64,000 bases of DNA from Ianthella basta. Lineage: Eukaryota; Porifera; Demospongiae; Verongiida; Ianthellidae. Location of the stretch: assembly GCA_964019415.1 (NCBI GenBank), contig OZ025880.1:7370585-7434584 (forward strand), in the 5' to 3' direction. Each line of letters begins with the position of its first letter. Position 1 is the first letter of the stretch. The translations under genes and the position numbers were made by a program. The notes beneath the pieces are model-generated. The model worked only from the letters and a program-made list of their open reading frames with translations. It searched no databases and was not told where the DNA came from. Positions 27,096-38,360 of this stretch are shown piece after piece.

Positions 27096-27956
27096 AGGGA
27101 AGGGAAGTGGAGAGGCTGAGGGTGGGAGAGAGACAGAGGCGGAGGACAGTGGAATGGCAGTGGCTGAAGTCAAAGGAAACGGCGAAGCTGAGGGTGAGGA
27201 GGAGACAGAGGCTGCATCCAAGGAAAGATAGAGGATGTGGGCAAAGGAGAGAAGGAGGCAGACAGCAAGGGAAATGGAGAGACTGAGGATGAAGGCAAAG
27301 GAAAGAGAGGAGCTGTGGAAGAGAAAAATGGTGAGGCTAAGTATGAGGGAGATGCAGAGGTTGAAGACAAGACCTCTCACACGAAATGCCCTTCCAACTT
27401 TATCCCAGGGCATTCGAATGTGCAAAAGGTGCCAGCTGGAGCTACTGCTCAGAAACAGCCAACTGAAGATACAGCCGCTGACCATGATACCCGTCAGCAG
27501 CAATTTGGAGGTAGCCTCCTACCATCCCCTATTCCAGAATCAGAACAAAGTAAGAACAGTAAGAATACCTCTTCTCCCAATGCCGGTGACCCTCCAGCTG
27601 CTCCTGACAAAGGGTCTGCTACAGACCAGCCTGCAAGTGAGCGTGTCTCCAGACGTGTGCCTCACGCCGAAGTAGGGGAGCCCCCTACTGTACCATGGGT
27701 ATTCGACTTCCAGGACATGGTCACCAAAGAGGATGAGTGCATTGAAGTTGGCAGGGAAGGGCAGCCACTGCTGATGGTGATGGTTCATATGGAGCCACAC
27801 GATTACCACTGCCCTACCCCCTGTTACCCTAGAGGCTATCAGCTGCACCTCCCTGTACGGGAGAGCAAGGAGGGAAGGAGTAAGCAGTCAGGGCTTGTGC
27901 TGTCTCAAGCTCATGCAATAACTGAGTTGCATGTACGTAACACTAGCTCTGTATAA
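27096..27956 (+). pseudogene. Glu/Lys-rich coding segment with an apparent frameshift
   Basis: A GTGTGTGGCAG acceptor-like site precedes 27084. From about 27091 to 27225 one frame encodes a Glu/Gly-rich repeat (GSGEAEGGRETEAED); it stops at a TAG near 27226. The same type of sequence then continues in another frame (from about 27231: GKGEKEADSKGNGETEDE) to a stop at 27956. The last 100 residues look structured (PWVFDFQDMVTKEDECIEVG, MEPHDYHCPTPCYPRGYQLH). This is either a frameshifted gene, a sequencing error, or a short intron at the junction. No family recognised; it may be an alternative 3' end of paralogue A. Confidence 0.45.
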
Positions 27957-28462
27957 ACACGTACGTGCACAGCACAATAGTTGTAGGCGTTCACATGGCA
28001 ACAGAGCATGTGCCTGTACACTTTGTATTATTTACTTTGCTACACTATGTTCAACGTGATATTATATACATAATACTACGAATTATAGTACCGGGCTGTG
28101 ATTGTGTAGTAAGTACTTTGCTATATTATTTACGCGCGACGTAGGCGGAATTTTGAAGACATCCGAGGGAGAAAGGTGACCTACACAGTTCGAAGAAGCC
28201 GAGTCTTTACAGTTGGCTGGCGCCGTTAGAAAGCTAGAGCACCTTACAGTAGAAGGAGCTGGAAAGTGTGCAGACTTTGATCGGAAAGCTTTTGACCAGT
28301 CCCAGAGATCCGAAACAGAGAGGAGCGGCTCGGTTTGGTGGTGACCAGCCTGATCCATTGTGAGTTACAACAGTGTCATCCATGGATAGGCCTATGACTT
28401 AGAGTGTCGCTGTAGGGTGCCTCACCGTCACGGCTTACACAGCCATGCGTGACGGGTGCTTC

Positions 28463-28989
28463 CGTATAGCCGCCTATAGCTTGAGTAGAAAGGAAGAGAT
28501 CGTCTGATGGGCTCAAGCGCCCTAACGAGGCAAGAAATGAACCCGTTGAAACCAGTGCTAGTCGCCTCACGGCAACGTTTCTGCTTGAAATAGACCCTCG
28601 AGATGGGAGTCAAACGGCGTGTAAATTCACGGCCGTCACACAGGAAGAGTTTAGGATGCGATGTCATGAAGTGGGTGCATGCGTGGTGAAGAGATGTGGC
28701 GGTGACAGCTAGGGTGCAAGGAATTCGTATAGCCGCCTATAGCTTGAGTAGAAAGGAAGAGATCGTCTGATGGGCTCAAGCGCCCTAACGAGGCAAGAAA
28801 TGAACCCGTTGAAACCAGTGCTAGTCGCCTCACGGCAACGTTTCTGCTTGAAATAGACCCTCGAGATGGGAGTCAAACGGCGTGTAAATTCACGGCCATC
28901 ACACAGGAAGAGTTTAGGATGCGATGTCATGAAGTGGGTGCATGCGTGGTGAAGAGATGTGGCGGTGACAGCTAGGGTGCAAGGAATTG
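28463..28989. repeat. 263-bp direct tandem duplication, two copies
   Basis: 28463-28725 and 28726-28988 are almost identical; the one difference I found is GGCCGTCAC versus GGCCATCAC. The minus strand carries the same open frame in both copies, containing CDGREFTRRLTPISRVYFKQ. The nature of the unit is unknown. Confidence 0.85.
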
Positions 28990-29023
28990 AGTGCTAGTGA
29001 GTAGCTTTAGGCGAAGCAACGAA

Positions 29024-29060
29024 CACACACACACACACGCACACACACACACCACACACA

Positions 29061-29127
<67 letters not shown>
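29024..29127. repeat. (CA)n microsatellite
   Basis: About 100 bp of CA with periodic CCA interruptions. Confidence 0.9.
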
Positions 29128-29129
<2 letters not shown>

Positions 29130-29531
29130 GGCAAGTGTACCAATGGGAGCAGGCTTTACCCCAATGTTGTCAGCTGACACTACAACATGGCCAAACCAGC
29201 ATTGACTGGTTGTGAACAGGGCAAAATGTTTGGCACACTGAAACTGTCACAGCATCATAAATACATGTATTAGGATGTACACTCAGAAATGAATGGTAGA
29301 ACTCAGTATGCATATGAGAATACTCTACCTCAAATACTGTATGACATATTGAAATGGTACCACTGTGAAAAGTGTTGCTGCGATAGGTGAGCTGTCTACC
29401 TCTGAGATAGAGTTCATGGGGGGGAAGGGTTAACGTTACATGCATATGTGCTCTACCTTGCCATTGTCATCCACCCTATGTGTTTGGCCACAGTGTGACC
29501 ACGTTCTTATACCCTTCACTTCCCACACTAG

Positions 29532-29593
29532 GCTCACACTGGAGGCTGTGTGCTATACGTTTCGCTACCAGTGCAATACATCACAGGAGAATG
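29532..29593 (+). other. Candidate internal or 5' UTR exon of paralogue B
   Basis: TAG acceptor and GTAAG donor. The segment resembles 37491-37566 in the paralogue C region (shared CACA(C/T)TGGA(G/A), GTGTG, ACTACCAGTG-like and AGAGAATG|GT ends). The phase does not fit the exon at 34714 directly, so it may be untranslated or need an additional exon. Confidence 0.4.
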
Positions 29594-29654
29594 GTAAGAC
29601 TCAGAAGTAGCTCCATACCCTACATGCCAGTGTGTAGAGCTCTAGTGTGTACAG

Positions 29655-30090
29655 TATGAAGTCCCCGGGTAGCTAGTGTGTACAGTATAAAGTCCCAGGG
29701 TAGCTAGTGTGTACAGTATAAAGTCCCCGGGTAGCTAGTGTGTACAGTATAAAGTCCCCGGGTAGCTAGTGTGTACAGTATAAAGTCCCCAGGTAGCTAG
29801 TGTGTACAGTATAAAGTCCTCGGGTAGCTAGTGTGTACAGTATAAAGTCCCCGGGTAGCTAGTGTGTACAGTATAAAGTCCCCAGGTAGCTAGTGTGTAC
29901 AGTATAAAGTCCTCGGGTAGCTAGTGTGTACAGTATAAAGTCCCCGGGTAGCTAGTGTGTACAGTATAAAGTCCCCAGGTAGCTAGTGTGTACAGTATAA
30001 AGTCCCCAGGTAGCTAGTGTGTACAGTATAAAGTCCCCAGGTAGCTAGTGTGTACAGTATAAAGTCCCAGGGTAGCTAGTGTGTACAGTG
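29655..30090. repeat. 31-bp minisatellite
   Basis: About 14 copies of a 31-bp unit, GTAGCTAGTGTGTACAGTAT plus AAAGTCCCCGG, with CC(C/T)(C/A)GG variants. It lies downstream of the candidate exon at 29532. Confidence 0.95.
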
Positions 30091-30767
30091 CCTGTCATTA
30101 TCTGACACTGACTGTTAAGAGTAATACTACTGTAGTGTTGACAACATGGGTGAGATCCTTCATTAGTTTCATGAAGCGTGACCAGTCTGAGTAGCTGTTG
30201 TTTATTAATGAGGTTGTGGTTGTAGGTATGTGAGTTTAATGTTACTCACAATTAATGGGTTCGACATTTGGTTTGCGGTGAAACTGACTGCATACAGCAG
30301 ATTTACGCAATCTTGCAACCCAAACTGTAGATATGTAGTCGATCCCTAGGTTATGAACCAAAATTGTGCACAACTATGATGCCACACAGTCCGTATCCTA
30401 GGCAACGACTGCCCAAAGATTTGGAACCTGTTGCAAGACTGCGTGAATCCGCTGTATTGCATGTCACATTACAAGTTTTGTGCCAATAACTCCAGGCATT
30501 GAAAGGATAGAACAGCTAGGCTACCACCATGTGTGTCAAAAGTTTTGATGTTTTTGTCTCCTACATACTTCATACCTCATGTATGCTTTGTGTATAACCA
30601 TACCGTGCATGCTCTAACTTTCATGGGACAAACTTGCGTGAATTGCCGGAGCTAAACTATCACATGCAAGGGAAGTCCATGGTAGGGCTCCCCAGGGCGG
30701 TTCCTTGGATGGCTGCTGAGTTGCCCCGCTGGATGGCCACTGAGAGTCGCTGGAGCAAGTACTGGTG

Positions 30768-31433
30768 TAGTCTCGCGTAGCCCAGACCCTTTCCTTTCCG
30801 GTTATTGCACAATAACCGGGTGGAAAGGGTCTGGGAGTTTTCTCAAGTGTAACTGTTCAATGTCCGTGGGAACCTGGACAAGGTGTAAATCTAACACCTC
30901 TTTGATGCGGTACCACAAGTCGTCATAAGCGAGTCAGCGAAAGTGATGGCGAGTGTTTGTGCGAGCGAAGACGAACTGAAACGAGACCGTATTACCACGA
31001 TAGTACGTGTGGCAGCAGCCGAAGCAGGGTTCCAAGATCTAAAGCCAGAACAGATGCAAGCCATCTTAGAATTCATCGACGGTCGTGATATTTTCGTGTC
31101 GCTTCCTACTGGCTACGGTAAATCTCTTATTTACGGATTGCTGCCCTTGTCATCGAGCGAGACCCGAAAATACATCTGCCGCCGTTTGCAGTAGCTTACA
31201 GAAGTAGCAGTTCGCCATCTCAGTCTTCTACACATTGTAATTATACAGACGTGCACGCGCATCTCCGGTGTAGCACCTAATCAACACCTCTGAATTATCG
31301 TCCCACAATGGTGTTAAGTAAACAGTGGCTGTGCGTGGGTGGAACAGCTGGTGCTTAGGAAAACTCCCAGACCCTTTCCTCCCTATTACGCAACAGCGGA
31401 AATGGAGGAAAGGGTCTGGGCTACGCGAGACTA
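30768..31433. mobile_element. 666-bp DNA-transposon-like element with a RecQ helicase fragment
   Basis: Termini are inverted repeats starting TAGTCTCGCGTAGCCCAGAC. Each end also folds on itself through CCCAGACCCTTTCC and its complement. It is flanked by a perfect 9-bp direct duplication, GTACTGGTG (30759-30767 and 31434-31442), which occurs once in the restored host reading frame. A 9-bp duplication is typical of Mutator-like elements. No transposase, so non-autonomous. Confidence 0.85.
30943..31194 (+). pseudogene. RecQ-like helicase N-terminal fragment inside the element
   Basis: An 83-codon ORF matching the first motifs of RecQ-type DEAD/H helicases: a Q-motif-like FQDLKPEQMQAILEFIDGRD and Walker A, SLPTGYGKSLIYGLLP. 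It then stops; motifs Ia-VI are absent, so it cannot be an active helicase. It is probably a captured first exon, or a deletion relic of a larger element that encoded a helicase. Confidence 0.75.
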
Positions 31434-34400
31434 GTACTGGTGAGATGATGGCTCACCAGTAGCCTCCATCACCTTGCGAGCCAAGTCTCTAAGGAACGAC
31501 TCAGATTCAGGTCCAATCACTCCAAGTGTCTCCACTGCAACAGGGACAAAGAAGTGGTTGCCGTCAAGGTTGGCGTACTTCTGCCTTTTGCCGTGCTCGG
31601 CCTCAGCTGCGACTGCCCCTGCCTCCCGTGTGGCGAGTGGCTCGTAGGAGCTGGCAAAAGTGTCCGGACATGTTGCATCCCAAATCAGAATCTTCCCTCC
31701 CCTCCAAGGCACCACTGAGGCCCCATCTGGCCTTTTGCCATTGGAGCGGTAGAGCCTGACAGGCTCAAGATGGGATGGGATCCGGGCTGCGTCAAGGGAT
31801 CTCTTGGCAAGGTCATTAATGGCTGCATGTCGAGAATGGCGGCCCTGGCTGTAACGGCAGCTGAGTCCATGGGTTCCTAGCTGATCTACCTCAGACCCAC
31901 AGTGAAGTCACTGATGTGGTTGGCAAAGAGGAAGGCCCAGACGCAAACCAACAGCAATTCGAGTCGTCTCGTTGTCCATCCGCAGGCCCAGGGGTGCCAC
32001 GGGGAGAGCGTTAAGTCAAGCACCCGCACCCCTGCTGGCCACGGCCAGAAGGCGGGCCCGTGTTCTGGGTTCCGAGGCTGTCTCAAGTAGGGTCTCGTAG
32101 GAGGCTTCAATCACTGGTGCATCCCATGCCTTCTGTTGGTGTGCACTAGATGGAGGGGGCGGAGGCTGGTCGTGTTTTTGGCTCCAACAGTTGAGGCCCA
32201 GCTTGATGTAGGGTTCTGGGATGCCTTGCAGCCTTGAAGGGAGGATCTCCTGAATCAGTCCAGTGCAGCCAGCAGCAGAGGCCAAAAAGGCAGATGGTGC
32301 CAGCTGAACTGCACTCCTGATGCCAATACCTCCGGATCTCACTGGGAGCGAGGCTTGTGCCCATGCACTGTCATCAATGCGGGCATTGATGATGTCACCG
32401 AGGATGTCACGAAGTGCGTCATCAAAAACCTTAAGTTGAGCTGAGGAGAAACAGGGAGAGGAGCGTAGGATGTGCATGACTTTGGGGATGGCAAAAGAGT
32501 GCCGTAGCAGGAGCAATGCATCCTGGGACTGGAGAAGATGTAGTCTGTCCCCCATCAGTCTTAGCTTCACAACCTTCCTTTGGATGTTGTCATCCACTGA
32601 CTTGCCTAATGGGGCTCCCAAGATCTCGGCCTCCTCCAACTTCACGGTCTGTAGGCCTGGTGCTTCCTCCATCATTGCTTCCCTGGTGCCTATATCATCA
32701 CATATCAGTTCTGACTTATGGCGGTTCAACTGCAATCCTAACTTTGCTGCTTCACTCTCTACCCTCTGAAGGTCCTGCAGCACTTCATCTTTATGCCCTC
32801 CTAAAGTCCCATCATCTACGTAGAAGATCTGGAGTTCTGATTGTAGGCTCTTGACAAGGGGATGAATGGTTAGACAGAACAGGAAGCAACCCAAGGGGTC
32901 TCCCTGCTGTATCCCCTCTGATGAGTGAATGACCTGTCCACCGCAAAATAGATTGGATGGCTTCTCGTAGGCTGAGTGGATAAAGTGATACAGTTCTTGA
33001 GCTGACTCTCGCACCGCCTTTAACATACAATCTCTTCTGAGGGTGTTGAACGCATTTTGGAAGTCTAGCTTCAGCAGTACGTGACTAGAAGGCAGGTCCT
33101 GAATGTACATTCGGGCCGCATGGACAGCTGCCTCGCATCCTTGTGGTATCCCACAACCCAGTTGAAGGGGTGCCATGGAGGGTCCAATGGAGTGGAGGAA
33201 GCGGGAGCCTGCACATTTAGCAACCAGGCGGCGGAGTGTTAGCCCCACTGCTATGGGCCTGATCCCCCCACCCTTCTTCCCAAGAGCTATCAGATTAGCA
33301 CCAAAGAAGAAGGGGCGGACAGCTGTGGGTGTCTTTCCCTGCAGAACTAAGTTGCTGAAGGCTGTGAGGGATTGTAGCAGTCTCACTCCCCCTCCTTCGG
33401 CAGATGGACTGGTTAGGTCTCGAAGGTGCTGTGGACGGATGCCGTCAAGCCCCCCTGCTGATCCACAGGGGAAGGAACGAATAGTTTGGGCTACTTCCTC
33501 ATCTGTGACTATGCAACAAGGGGTGGTCCCTTCTGGGGGTGGTGGGACACATGAGTTGGGGTGTGGTGGTGGGTGTTTAGCCTTCAGAGCTGCCATCGTC
33601 TCCTCATTCAATGGTAGGATGGAGTCACTGGAGTAGGTGAGACGCACTGCCCCTTTGTAGTCCCCTTCTTCAAGCTTGGTCGAGACTCTGCGGGCCAGGG
33701 ATCTAAGGGGGTCCTGCACTTGCCGTGGGTCCTGCTGGTTGATGGGTGCTGGAATCCGCAGGTCACTCTCATCTCTGAGCAAATGATTGACTTCAGTAGC
33801 TAAGCTCCTCCGGTGACCCCCTCTCCTCCTGCTGGGCATGCACAGGCAGCGGGAACCAAACCTGAATAATCGATCCCAAGAGCGATTGTCATTGCACCTT
33901 ACAACTCCATCCAAGATGTCAGCCAGTTTGTTGGCGCCTTGCACCCAAGACGTGCGTGGGATCCTCTTCAGGACCTTAGGAAGTGGCTGGAGCTGGCTTG
34001 AGAGATGAATGTAAGGGGGTAGATGATTACTCCCTTCGTCCGCTGCTGGCTGTACCGAGGTAGGGGCACTGGCACTTGGTGGGATCGCAGAGGCGGGAGG
34101 AAGAATAGCTGTGGGGCTCCTACCTGAACCAGCGCAGCGATCGTTTGGTGGGCCGTGTATACGGATGACTCCCGCCTTAGTCACAGGCATTGATCGGCAG
34201 CACACAGGACAAGGGGCCCGCGCTGGTTCCCTCGGATCCCTCAGCTCTTCTACATTGTCTTCGTTCATTGTAACTTCAAATTACTTCTGAGATAGCTAAT
34301 AAACCATATTCACATACTTTGATCCAGTCACATCAACAGTGACTCACCGCAAAGCACAGATCGAGTCAACTTGGAAACTTGGAATCAAATCGCACCTTCA

Positions 34401-34713
34401 CACCTTCACACCGCCATCTTGAATCTCTTGAAATTGGTCACCTGGTTATTTATATTGCTAAAATATGTAATGTATTTACATAATTGGAAGTGTAAAACAT
34501 GAAGTTTTTGTTATAAATAAATTTCAAATAAAAGCCTTGCAATAATTAGAGCTTACACGGTAGTAGATTGACTGCAGCAGTCAATAGCCATGCCTATTGG
34601 GATGACTGAGTAGAGTGATCAGTGAATGCCTATTGTAACCAAGTAGCTAAAGTGGCAGTACAGTCTCTGACCTCACACAGTAACTCTCCATGTACTCTTT
34701 TTGGTTGCTGCAG

Positions 34714-35481
34714 GACAATGGGACTTCTTCCAGTGTCACTGCTGTCGATAATGAAACAGCTCCTCATCTGAGCAGTTACATCAGCATGTCTGGCGTGTCA
34801 AGAGCAGACCAACTAGTCTCAAAAGCACATGTTTCTGTTTTGCACATGAAGCAACGAGAGATATCCATGTTCAGAGGGAGTGGTTCTAGTCGCCATGCTA
34901 CAAACACGACGGCAGACCCTCCATACTCTATTTCAACTGAGGATGAGGGGAACAATCCCTTGCCTGAAGATGGAGACAATGCAGGCACAGTGAATGAGGA
35001 CACTAATGAATCAGGTGGAAACAACAACCTCGGAGGCGTGGACGCAGTGATGCAGCCTCTACATGCCCCACCTAACTCAGCCACTGGACAGGCAACCTCT
35101 TCAAGTCAGGGAGAGCAGCATTATCGAGAAACACCATCACAGCCTGCAGCTGTGGCGGAAACTGACTGTGATGCTGCCATGGCAAAGTCTAATGTGGAAC
35201 CCGACCCAGCTAATGTTACCACACGGGAAGAACATGGCATTCAAGGGAAGTCGCAGCATGCACAGCATGGTCCACGCACTGGGGCAAAGGGAGGCCATAC
35301 AGAGGAGGTTGTCAAACCAGTGGAGGAGAGTCGTGAATGCAACAAGCAACTCCTCTTCACTGATGTAGCAGACATCACTGATGTCCCCGCAACACTTTCT
35401 ACCCAGGGAGGGCCGTCAGACATTTCTGTGGCGTACAATGTGTTCTGTGTTGACATTGATCCTCGTGACAGGCACGAGTAA
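34714..35481 (+). CDS. Terminal exon, paralogue B of the DPxDRH-tail family
   Basis: Phase-0 exon of 256 codons from a CAG acceptor, preceded by an intron end shared with paralogue A, to TAA. It is rich in Ser, Thr, Asn, Glu and Gln, with no cysteine pattern, hydrophobic helix or known domain, so probably largely disordered. The last residues SDISVAYNVFCVDIDPRDRH are the part best conserved with paralogues A and C. Upstream exons are uncertain; a candidate lies at 29532. A retrotransposon lies antisense between them. Function unknown. Confidence 0.55.
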   Translation, partial: DNGTSSSVTAVDNETAPHLSSYISMSGVSRADQLVSKAHVSVLHMKQREISMFRGSGSSRHATNTTADPPYSISTEDEGNNPLPEDGDNAGTVNEDTNESGGNNNLGGVDAVMQPLHAPPNSATGQATSSSQGEQHYRETPSQPAAVAETDCDAAMAKSNVEPDPANVTTREEHGIQGKSQHAQHGPRTGAKGGHTEEVVKPVEESRECNKQLLFTDVADITDVPATLSTQGGPSDISVAYNVFCVDIDPRDRHE

Positions 35482-35770
35482 TTCACATGCCTCCGTAGAA
35501 TTCATTTCCTATCTCACTTTTACTGCACAAATTTGTACCTATTCTACCACAACTGCATGTCATCTATAGCTATGTAGTTTTCATTAATTCAGTGCTCTGT
35601 TTTCTTTTTCATACAATGTGCGTATGCACTGTTGAGCTCCCACCTTTGTAGACAATGGCCACTTGTGCTTCTGATTGTGTTTTGATCATTGCTTTGGTGA
35701 TAATTTATGTGTTGGGTGCAATATTTCTTCAATTAACAATTTTGCATTCATCATGTATATCATATATACA

Positions 35771-36091
35771 TCTAATATATAAAGCCGAAATTGTCTGTCT
35801 GTGTGTGTGGGGAGGGAGGGGGGGTCAGCCCCCCTTAGAAAGTTAGCTGTACAGCCTATACTTGACTCAACTATTGCAGAGCCTAGGCTAACCACCAAGC
35901 AGATGCATTTTGATATCAATGGGTAATGATAAGATTGATTGAACTGGGCTACCCACAGCTTGATCGTTGGACCCTGAAGTTGATTCGTAACTTGAACCAT
36001 CTCCCTACACTACTGAGTAACATGGTTGCTGAGAGCATCGGGGGACAGGCATCGGGCGCCGTAGCTCGCCGAAGGCGGGCCGCTCTGCTAG
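35771..36091 (+). mobile_element. Non-autonomous Helitron
   Basis: Starts TCTAATATATAAAGCCG after A and ends with hairpin CGCC-GAA-GGCG, 10 bases, then CTAG before T. 321 bp, no ORF. Same terminal design as the elements at 24128 and 26006. Confidence 0.8.
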
Positions 36092-37490
36092 TACATTAAC
36101 AATATTGCATTCGCTGTAGTAGTGCTATTACGTGCATGCATGAAGCTATATTACACATGAACTGAGGTTGTGCTTCGCTTATAATATGCCCGACTACAGT
36201 ACATTTGGCTGCACGTATCATCCCGTATTATATACTCCGCTGCATGGGCTCGTATCGATATAAGCTTCGTATTAGTAGCTGGGCGTGCATTTTCCCCCGC
36301 GAAATACGCGCACTCTGTAAGTGCAAGGTAGAGTAGCTTAGAGTCTCTCTAGGCGAAGATTTCATCGCCGTCAGACTACTATAGTAGTAGATAGATTAGT
36401 GACGACCTCTGAAACCAGTCCAGCTCAGAAGAAGTTCATTCAGTGGCCCAGGAACACCCGGCCGAGTTTTTTGTCGCCACAAGTAATTCCAGGTAAGCGC
36501 TTTCTGCGACAGTGTTATTCTCTCTGTTAGCTTAGCCTGGAGTGCCGAGCGCACCTTGCGCAAGTTACAGCCAGGCGAATGCTGCTGTGACAGCGTCCGA
36601 GGCCCAAACGGATTGAATTAGCTAACCCATTTACATATGTACGTAATTGAGGTGTTTTAAGTTGCTTGACTGTTGCTACTTGTTTCTGGTTGGAAGAGAG
36701 TCTAAATCTGTAGGTAGATGGTGGTGAAGCGGTGTGTAACGATTCTGAAACAACATTGCGACATGCAGCCCGGACGGGTGTAGCTATACGTTTGCTAACT
36801 AGGAGGGTGGTTCCGTACCGGGGAAGAAATCGCATTGTGTTCGCTACAAATATAAGTGAACTCGCATATTAAGGATTTATGCAAAGCACACAGATGGGAG
36901 TATAGCTGTATATGTGCATGAAACGGAAGGAGGCCATGGCAGTGTGTGGCCATGGCGAAGTTCAGTAAACCAGTTCTAACCAGTTAACCATAATTCTGAC
37001 CGCACATCATGAATACATCAGTCAAGATGACCACACTGAATTATAGGTGTCTGCATGAAACACACACTATGATAGCAATGTATGCTAGTTTTAATTAAAG
37101 GCCTCTGCCTGGTATAATTGCAATTGGGGGAAAAGGCAAATGAATTTTTGGTATTAGAGGTATTTCATGAGCAATCACATATCGTATGGGAGGTGGTATG
37201 ACTACAGGTCGTCTTGAGTTACATGACCATCACCAAGACAGTACACATGTACACAATTATCCTGAGTGGTTTAATAGTGAAGTTTGAGGTGCACGGTATG
37301 ATTTGCCCGCCTTGCTGAGGCAGAGTTATGTGGTGTGGTCAGTGTAAGCTAGGAATGTACACTCTCATCTTCAATTAAATTATAGCACAACTGGCACATC
37401 TCTCAACTCTAATCACTGAAGGGTCCGCAGCCAACATAAGCTACCTGTGTGCCTGCAAGGGTATAATGCGTGTTATTTCTTCCACACCAG
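36092..37490. other. Upstream region of paralogue C, no firm gene
   Basis: A possible non-coding exon with a CCAG|GTAAGC donor ends at 36492. Otherwise AT-rich with no recognised coding sequence. Confidence 0.35.
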
Positions 37491-37566
37491 GTCCACATTG
37501 GAAAGTGTGTTCCGTTTAACTACCAGTGGCTTATTGATTAGGAGTGCTTCACTTCACAAGAGAATG
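37491..37566 (+). other. Candidate internal or 5' UTR exon of paralogue C
   Basis: CAG acceptor and GTGAG donor, with sequence similarity to 29532-29593 over most of its length. It supports a duplicated gene structure for copies B and C. Confidence 0.4.
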
Positions 37567-38360
37567 GTGAGAGACTGAGCAAGTGCTATATCTAGCAACG
37601 AATGGCAGGGTAGCATCAGACGAGTTTTAAGCCTTAGATCTCGAGTAACTATTACTGTACCAAACCCCAAGGTGCTTTATATTCAGATTGATAAGTACCC
37701 TGGGATGTACACAGCCCTAGGGTACCTACATATCTGTGTTCAATGCCCCAGGGTAGCTATATATCACTACACAGCCCGGCCCACACACACTTACCAAAGT
37801 CCCTGTCTTCCTGTAACACTGTTTGCTGAAATAGTGCGATGTTGATGTTGACAGCGACAGCGTCTAATCAGGTTACTATGGGTTACTATGGGCATTTGTT
37901 GCCACATAATTAAATTCATATATAACACGACACGCCCAGTACACCGTTGGTTTATGTAGTGGTAACAATGAATATTAATATCATTTCTATGCATTGCCCT
38001 CTCACCCTTGAGTGTATTTCGCAATGTTCTTAGTGCAAGGCACTTCAGAACTAAATATAGAACATTCTCATGTGTTTGTTGCCACTGCATTTTAATTCAT
38101 GCAGTCTCATGTGTTAAAGTGATACAAAATGTGGCATGCAAATCCAAGCCTAATTACTAGAATATGTGGTAAACAACAGACCAAGGCATGGTTGGTTGCG
38201 CACACACCTCAACACTGAAGGACCATGCATGTCATGTGTATGTCCTCTATTGGCAGTAGGACGATGAATGAGAATCCAGTAGAATGGCAGTGCAAATTGT
38301 AAATGCACACAGAAGCTACATGTACTCACATTGTATATATATGTGCTTCAATTCCAGCAG

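Larger units (their letters stand above)
30660..34268 (-). pseudogene. Retrotransposon polyprotein with two nonsense codons and an insertion
   Basis: From MNEDNVEEL at 34268 one frame runs through a zinc-finger-like CPVCCRSM...HGPPNDRC, then reverse transcriptase blocks GGIRPIAVGLTLRRLVAKC, LLKLDFQNAFNTLRRD (motif A), GIQQGDPLGCFLFCL (motif B) and QIFYVDDGTLGG (YVDD, motif C). It stops at TGA 32016-32018. Reading continues in the same frame (NALPVAPLGLRMDNETTRIA) to a second TGA near 31900, then CGSEVDQLGTHGLSCR, the endonuclease-like RPDGASVVPWRGG plus LIWDATCPDT, and VPVAVETLGVIGPE. The frame is cut at 31434 by the inserted element. It resumes at 30758 (LLQRLSVAIQRGNSAA) and ends at 30660. 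Frame continuity on both sides shows the breaks are secondary. Confidence 0.8.
30660..34440 (-). mobile_element. Decayed RLE-type non-LTR retrotransposon, antisense and interrupted
   Basis: Second non-LTR element, different from the one at 10.5 kb. It lies upstream of, and antisense to, the paralogue B terminal exon. The 5' boundary is uncertain: unique homology shared by paralogue A and B introns resumes at about 34450. The coding frame ends at 30660, after a 666-bp element inserted at 30768-31433. Confidence 0.75.

Noticed and set aside
32016..34268. Stand-alone 750-codon host gene
   Set aside because: Reverse-transcriptase motifs and in-frame continuation beyond the stop show it is a broken retrotransposon.
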